Source of the DNA: Nymphaea colorata | Taxonomy: Eukaryota; Streptophyta; Magnoliopsida; Nymphaeales; Nymphaeaceae | Direction: 5' to 3' | DNA length: 64,000 nucleotides | Assembly: GCF_008831285.2 (NCBI RefSeq) | Contig: NC_045139.1 | Span: 4,622,704-4,686,703 of the forward strand | Shown here: piece after piece, positions 60,657 through 64,000 of the stretch | Numbering within the stretch: position 1 is the stretch's first letter | Layout: each line of letters begins with the position of its first letter | Translations under genes and position numbers: made by a program | The notes under the pieces: model-generated | Database searches by the model: none | Seen by the model: the letters and a program-made list of their open reading frames with translations, nothing else | What the model was told of the DNA's origin: nothing

Positions 60657-63600
60657 TTAAGCATCTTCACCACTGAAAGCTATGGGCTTGTCAATCATTC
60701 TATCCCTTGCATTTTCAGCCTGCAAAAATGGGCATTAATATTTCTTGCATTCTTAGCCAACAAACAAGCCAGGAGGCCGGAGCCAAGCCAAGAAAGATCC
60801 CAGAAAACAGAGGAAATAACCATTTTCATCCATTGACAACTGATAGACCTTAAGCAATTCAGAATAATGACAAAGAAACAGAGCAGTATAATATACTGAC
60901 CTGCCGTTCCCAATTAGCAAAACCTGTTATAAGAGAAAGCAGGATTGCTTGTGCTGTAGAACCAGACAGTATACCAATCCAGAGACCAATTGCTCCAAAA
61001 TGAAAATAGAAGCCTAAAACACAAGCAACTGGGACACCCAACAGATAGAATGCTCCAAGGTTGACATATGCACCAAGATCCTGCCGCCCACATCCTCTTA
61101 CAACACCTAAACAGATAAGTAGATATGGCCATTTGTCGTTCAATTTAAAATGGTGACCCAGTAGTCCAAATCAAGATAGGACTTAGAGATTAGATCTTTC
61201 TCTTCTTATATTTTAATCATAATACTTTCAGCAGATGAGTATTCAAATCACATGTATTTCAGGAAAAATGTCCACAGCAAAAGGAAATAATGGTTCATTT
61301 ATAAAAGGTCCTATTTTTACATACTAAATCTATTTAAAGATTCCATTGGACACCCTAGAACAGAAGAATTGGATGCTTCCTATCATATTTTCTCTTAAAC
61401 TAAGGACCTCTGATGCATGTTCATGAGTATATCCTGCTATAGTATAACAGAAGAAACATCTTCAAGTAGAATGCCAATGATTACAATACTGAGTTCAAAC
61501 CATTAACACTCTGAAACATCTCCAAATTTTGAAGTTAAAGTGATTTTTTAAGTGATTTGACTTGTTCAAGTCTTCTCTGTGATCTAAATTCATGCTACTC
61601 TGTTGACAAGACCATGTGACTATGTGAGTTGGTTCTGGATATACAAAAAATATAAGTGCCTCAATTGGACTTGATTGTACACTTCCATTATATAATTTTA
61701 ACATGAACAGTAAATGCAGTCCTTTCTGTAAGTTTGTAGTTAGAGTAGGTAGGACCTGAGACTGCTACAGGCTTAAATACCAATTTGAACTAATAACCTG
61801 AAAATCCTCACAGAACTCCCTTCACGTAGAGGCATGTGCCTCTAAATGCAGTAGCTAGCATTCAGGTTTCTCTTGTCCTAAACTGCATGAGTTCAGCAAT
61901 TTACAGCATCTTTGACTTCAGAAATGGACTGCTGTCAATGCATGTCAACTCACATATTGCATCTCAATCACATGCAGTGAAATATTTTCAAGAAGGCTTA
62001 AATCTTAAAGCCATGAAATGATCTAACCTGAGAGCACTCCTTGGATGGCATCCATGAATGCTGACACAGAAACTAAAGGCGCCATTTTCACAACATACTG
62101 AATAACTTCTTCGTCACTGCTGTAAGCATGCCCCAACAGGTATCTTATAGCATAGATACTTGTACTTATAACTGAACCGTCTATAACTGCAAGCAAGACA
62201 GCAACAAATACTGCCAACCGAGCTGTTCTTGGACATCCAGCTCCTAATTCATTAGAAACACGAGTGCTGCAATGGGAAGCCATCCGTGAGTATCGATACC
62301 AACAATCTGAACTGAGAGTCAATTCAAGAAGTTAATATTAAGTGACAAAGGATGAAGAGTACACCTTGCAGCAGCACCAAGTCCATATGGTATAGAATAG
62401 ACCAAATACATGGAGTAAATGCTGTTTAAGGAAACAAAAGGGAGTTATGTCAAGGATAATTTCTTGATCTTAAAATTAATAACTACAACAAGTTTCCAAA
62501 TTCAACGTCCTAATACTCGACAAATATCATAATACCACTATAACTTCAATAATACTAAAAAATATGAATAAAAAAGGCACTGAATGCATGTTTTTCTTAA
62601 AAAAGCATGGCTCTCAGATGAATCAAGTTTACTGTTACATTATTCATTCAACAAGTCAATAGCAAAATGATCTGCTTCATGAAGACACCAACCAATATGG
62701 CACATGAATGAACAATAGGTTATGCATGAGACTTTCACAGACATCAAAGATTTGTTGGACATGAATTACGTTAGGTGACAAGAAGCATAAAGCATGTGTC
62801 CATTTTGGAAATGATTTCAACCTAAAAAAACAGAAAAAACTGTAATGTTTATTGTCATTCTGCATCTAATACATAAAAGATCTTTATATCACTTCTTCAA
62901 ATGCACAAATGCAGTTCATGGGTTTACTTTTAGGCACCTGAAGTATTTGAATATATTATATACTTAAAGCTATCCAGCAGTGCTAGCTTAGAAATAAGAC
63001 ACTGAAGCCATACCAAATAGAAAGCACTGAAGCTTCCAGCTCAGGGTCAGGCAGAAGCCCAGAAACCAATACCAATAATTCAAATGACCAGTACTCCAGA
63101 CTGCACGGAGGAAGTCCAAAGGGGAACAAAAAGGGTTATTAAGGGAAAAATAGAGATCATTGAGGAGAATAAAATGAAGAACTTTACCAAATCATCACTG
63201 CAGAAAGAAGTGCAAGACCAAGAAAATTATGTATCCCAGTAATTGCCTCCCTTGAGAAGCCAGTAGACGTCTTTCTACAGGCGGGTGCAAATTTGATATA
63301 TAGTGCCAATGCAGCCACATTCACCCAATAGGAAAGGCTGACAGCAACAGCAGCACCAACGTATCCTACACTAGATTTAAAGAGCAATATCCAGCAAACG
63401 GGGACATGGAAGCAGAGAGTAAATGCAGAAGCACCAAGCAATGGCAGGACCAGACTCTGTGACTGCAGAAACTTTACCATTGGCTGCAAAAGTGCAGCAC
63501 CAAAAAGTCCTGGGAGCAAGCAGACAGCATATTTGCCTGCTTCATGGGAAATATCAGATTCTTGCCCTATCAAAATGAGGAGCTTCTCCATATAGAACCA

Positions 63601-63732
63601 TAAGATTGTGATGGGGATGCACACAACAAGCAGGGCTATTATAGCTTTTTGTGTGTAAAGTCCTAGCTTTTGGTACTGTTCTGCCCCATAGGCCTGCCCA
63701 CATAATGTCTCCAAGGCACTTGCCATCCCAAG
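60657..63732 (-). CDS. MATE efflux transporter, gene E (exons 2-7; exon 1 outside the window)
   Basis: This is a MATE/DTX antiporter lacking only its first exon, which must lie beyond position 64000. Exons on the minus strand are 63188-63732, 63014-63100, 62365-62421, 62028-62266, 60901-61106 and 60657-60719: 398 aa, all open, GT-AG, phases joining. Exon 2 opens [20 protein letters not shown]; exon 5 opens [21 protein letters not shown]; the C-terminus is [13 protein letters not shown]. It is closest to gene B in protein and introns. At the end of exon 2, [11 protein letters not shown] has leucine where the four paralogs have proline ([11 protein letters not shown] in B), which may affect a membrane helix. 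Otherwise it looks functional. Confidence 0.9.
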
Positions 63733-64000
63733 CTGTTGTCACCAGTTGAACGGATTCAAGTCAGAGCTACAAACTTCATGAAGATACAACCGAAAAAGGG
63801 AAAAGAAGAAGGCACAACAGGAATCCAGTGAAGCTGTTGAACGTAAATTGTAGTCCATAGTTCTCTTTACCGGCTCTTAGTTTCCAAAAAACTTGAATGT
63901 GAGGTTGCATATAGCAAATCCAATGGCTTATATGGGCACATTGCCGAAACAACCGTGCCGAGGTTCTTCCTCCAAATTAATTAAAAGGTTTTATTACGCA
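63733..64000 (-). other. Start of intron 1 of gene E
   Basis: No exon 1 homology is visible in the last 268 bp. The left part resembles the matching intron of gene B (around 32394-32470). Confidence 0.7.

Overview
The window is nuclear DNA from a flowering plant. It is AT-rich, with GT-AG introns, Ty1/copia LTR retrotransposons, MITE-like elements and long TA, CA and GA microsatellites. Fixed codon phases and exon lengths repeat along it. I cannot name the species; base composition argues against a grass.

The main content is a head-to-tail array of five MATE-family (DETOXIFICATION, DTX) membrane transporter genes, all on the minus strand. I call them A (1047-10731), B (28478-33884), C (39625-44935), D (50087-53921) and E (60657 to beyond the right edge). 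Each complete copy has seven coding exons. Exons 2-6 are 545, 87, 57, 239 and 206 bp in every copy, except exon 5 of D, which is 232 bp. B and E form one sub-type; A, C and D form the other. B and C look intact. A lacks its last residues because of a 4-bp insertion. D has a 7-bp frameshifting deletion in exon 5 and is probably a pseudogene or truncated. E lacks exon 1, which lies outside the window. Two extra 3' gene ends (exon 7 only) sit at about 15.2 kb and 36.8 kb.

Region by region: 0-10.8 kb is gene A, whose first intron holds a complete but decayed minus-strand Ty1/copia element (4260-9476, TSD CATAT). From 10.8 to 28.4 kb there is repeat-rich spacer: a duplicated copy of gene B's 3' flank, a GC-rich short insertion, a second decayed Ty1/copia element (17035-21877), minisatellites and a 2.3-kb element related to a small MITE at 58.7 kb. 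From 28.4 to 54 kb lie genes B, C and D, separated by 5-6 kb spacers made largely of short dispersed repeats. From 54 to 60.6 kb is spacer with long direct repeats, a TA/GA tract and a clean 202-bp MITE. From 60.6 kb to the end is gene E.

These genes would act as separate proton-coupled efflux carriers with related substrates. I see no biosynthetic partner genes. The most notable structural points are three: a GC-rich insertion that duplicated the exon 5 splice-donor region of gene C, a tandem array of three short LTR-like units with tRNA-Met primer-binding-like sites in intron 3 of the same gene, and the frameshift of gene D. I found no new multi-gene system.
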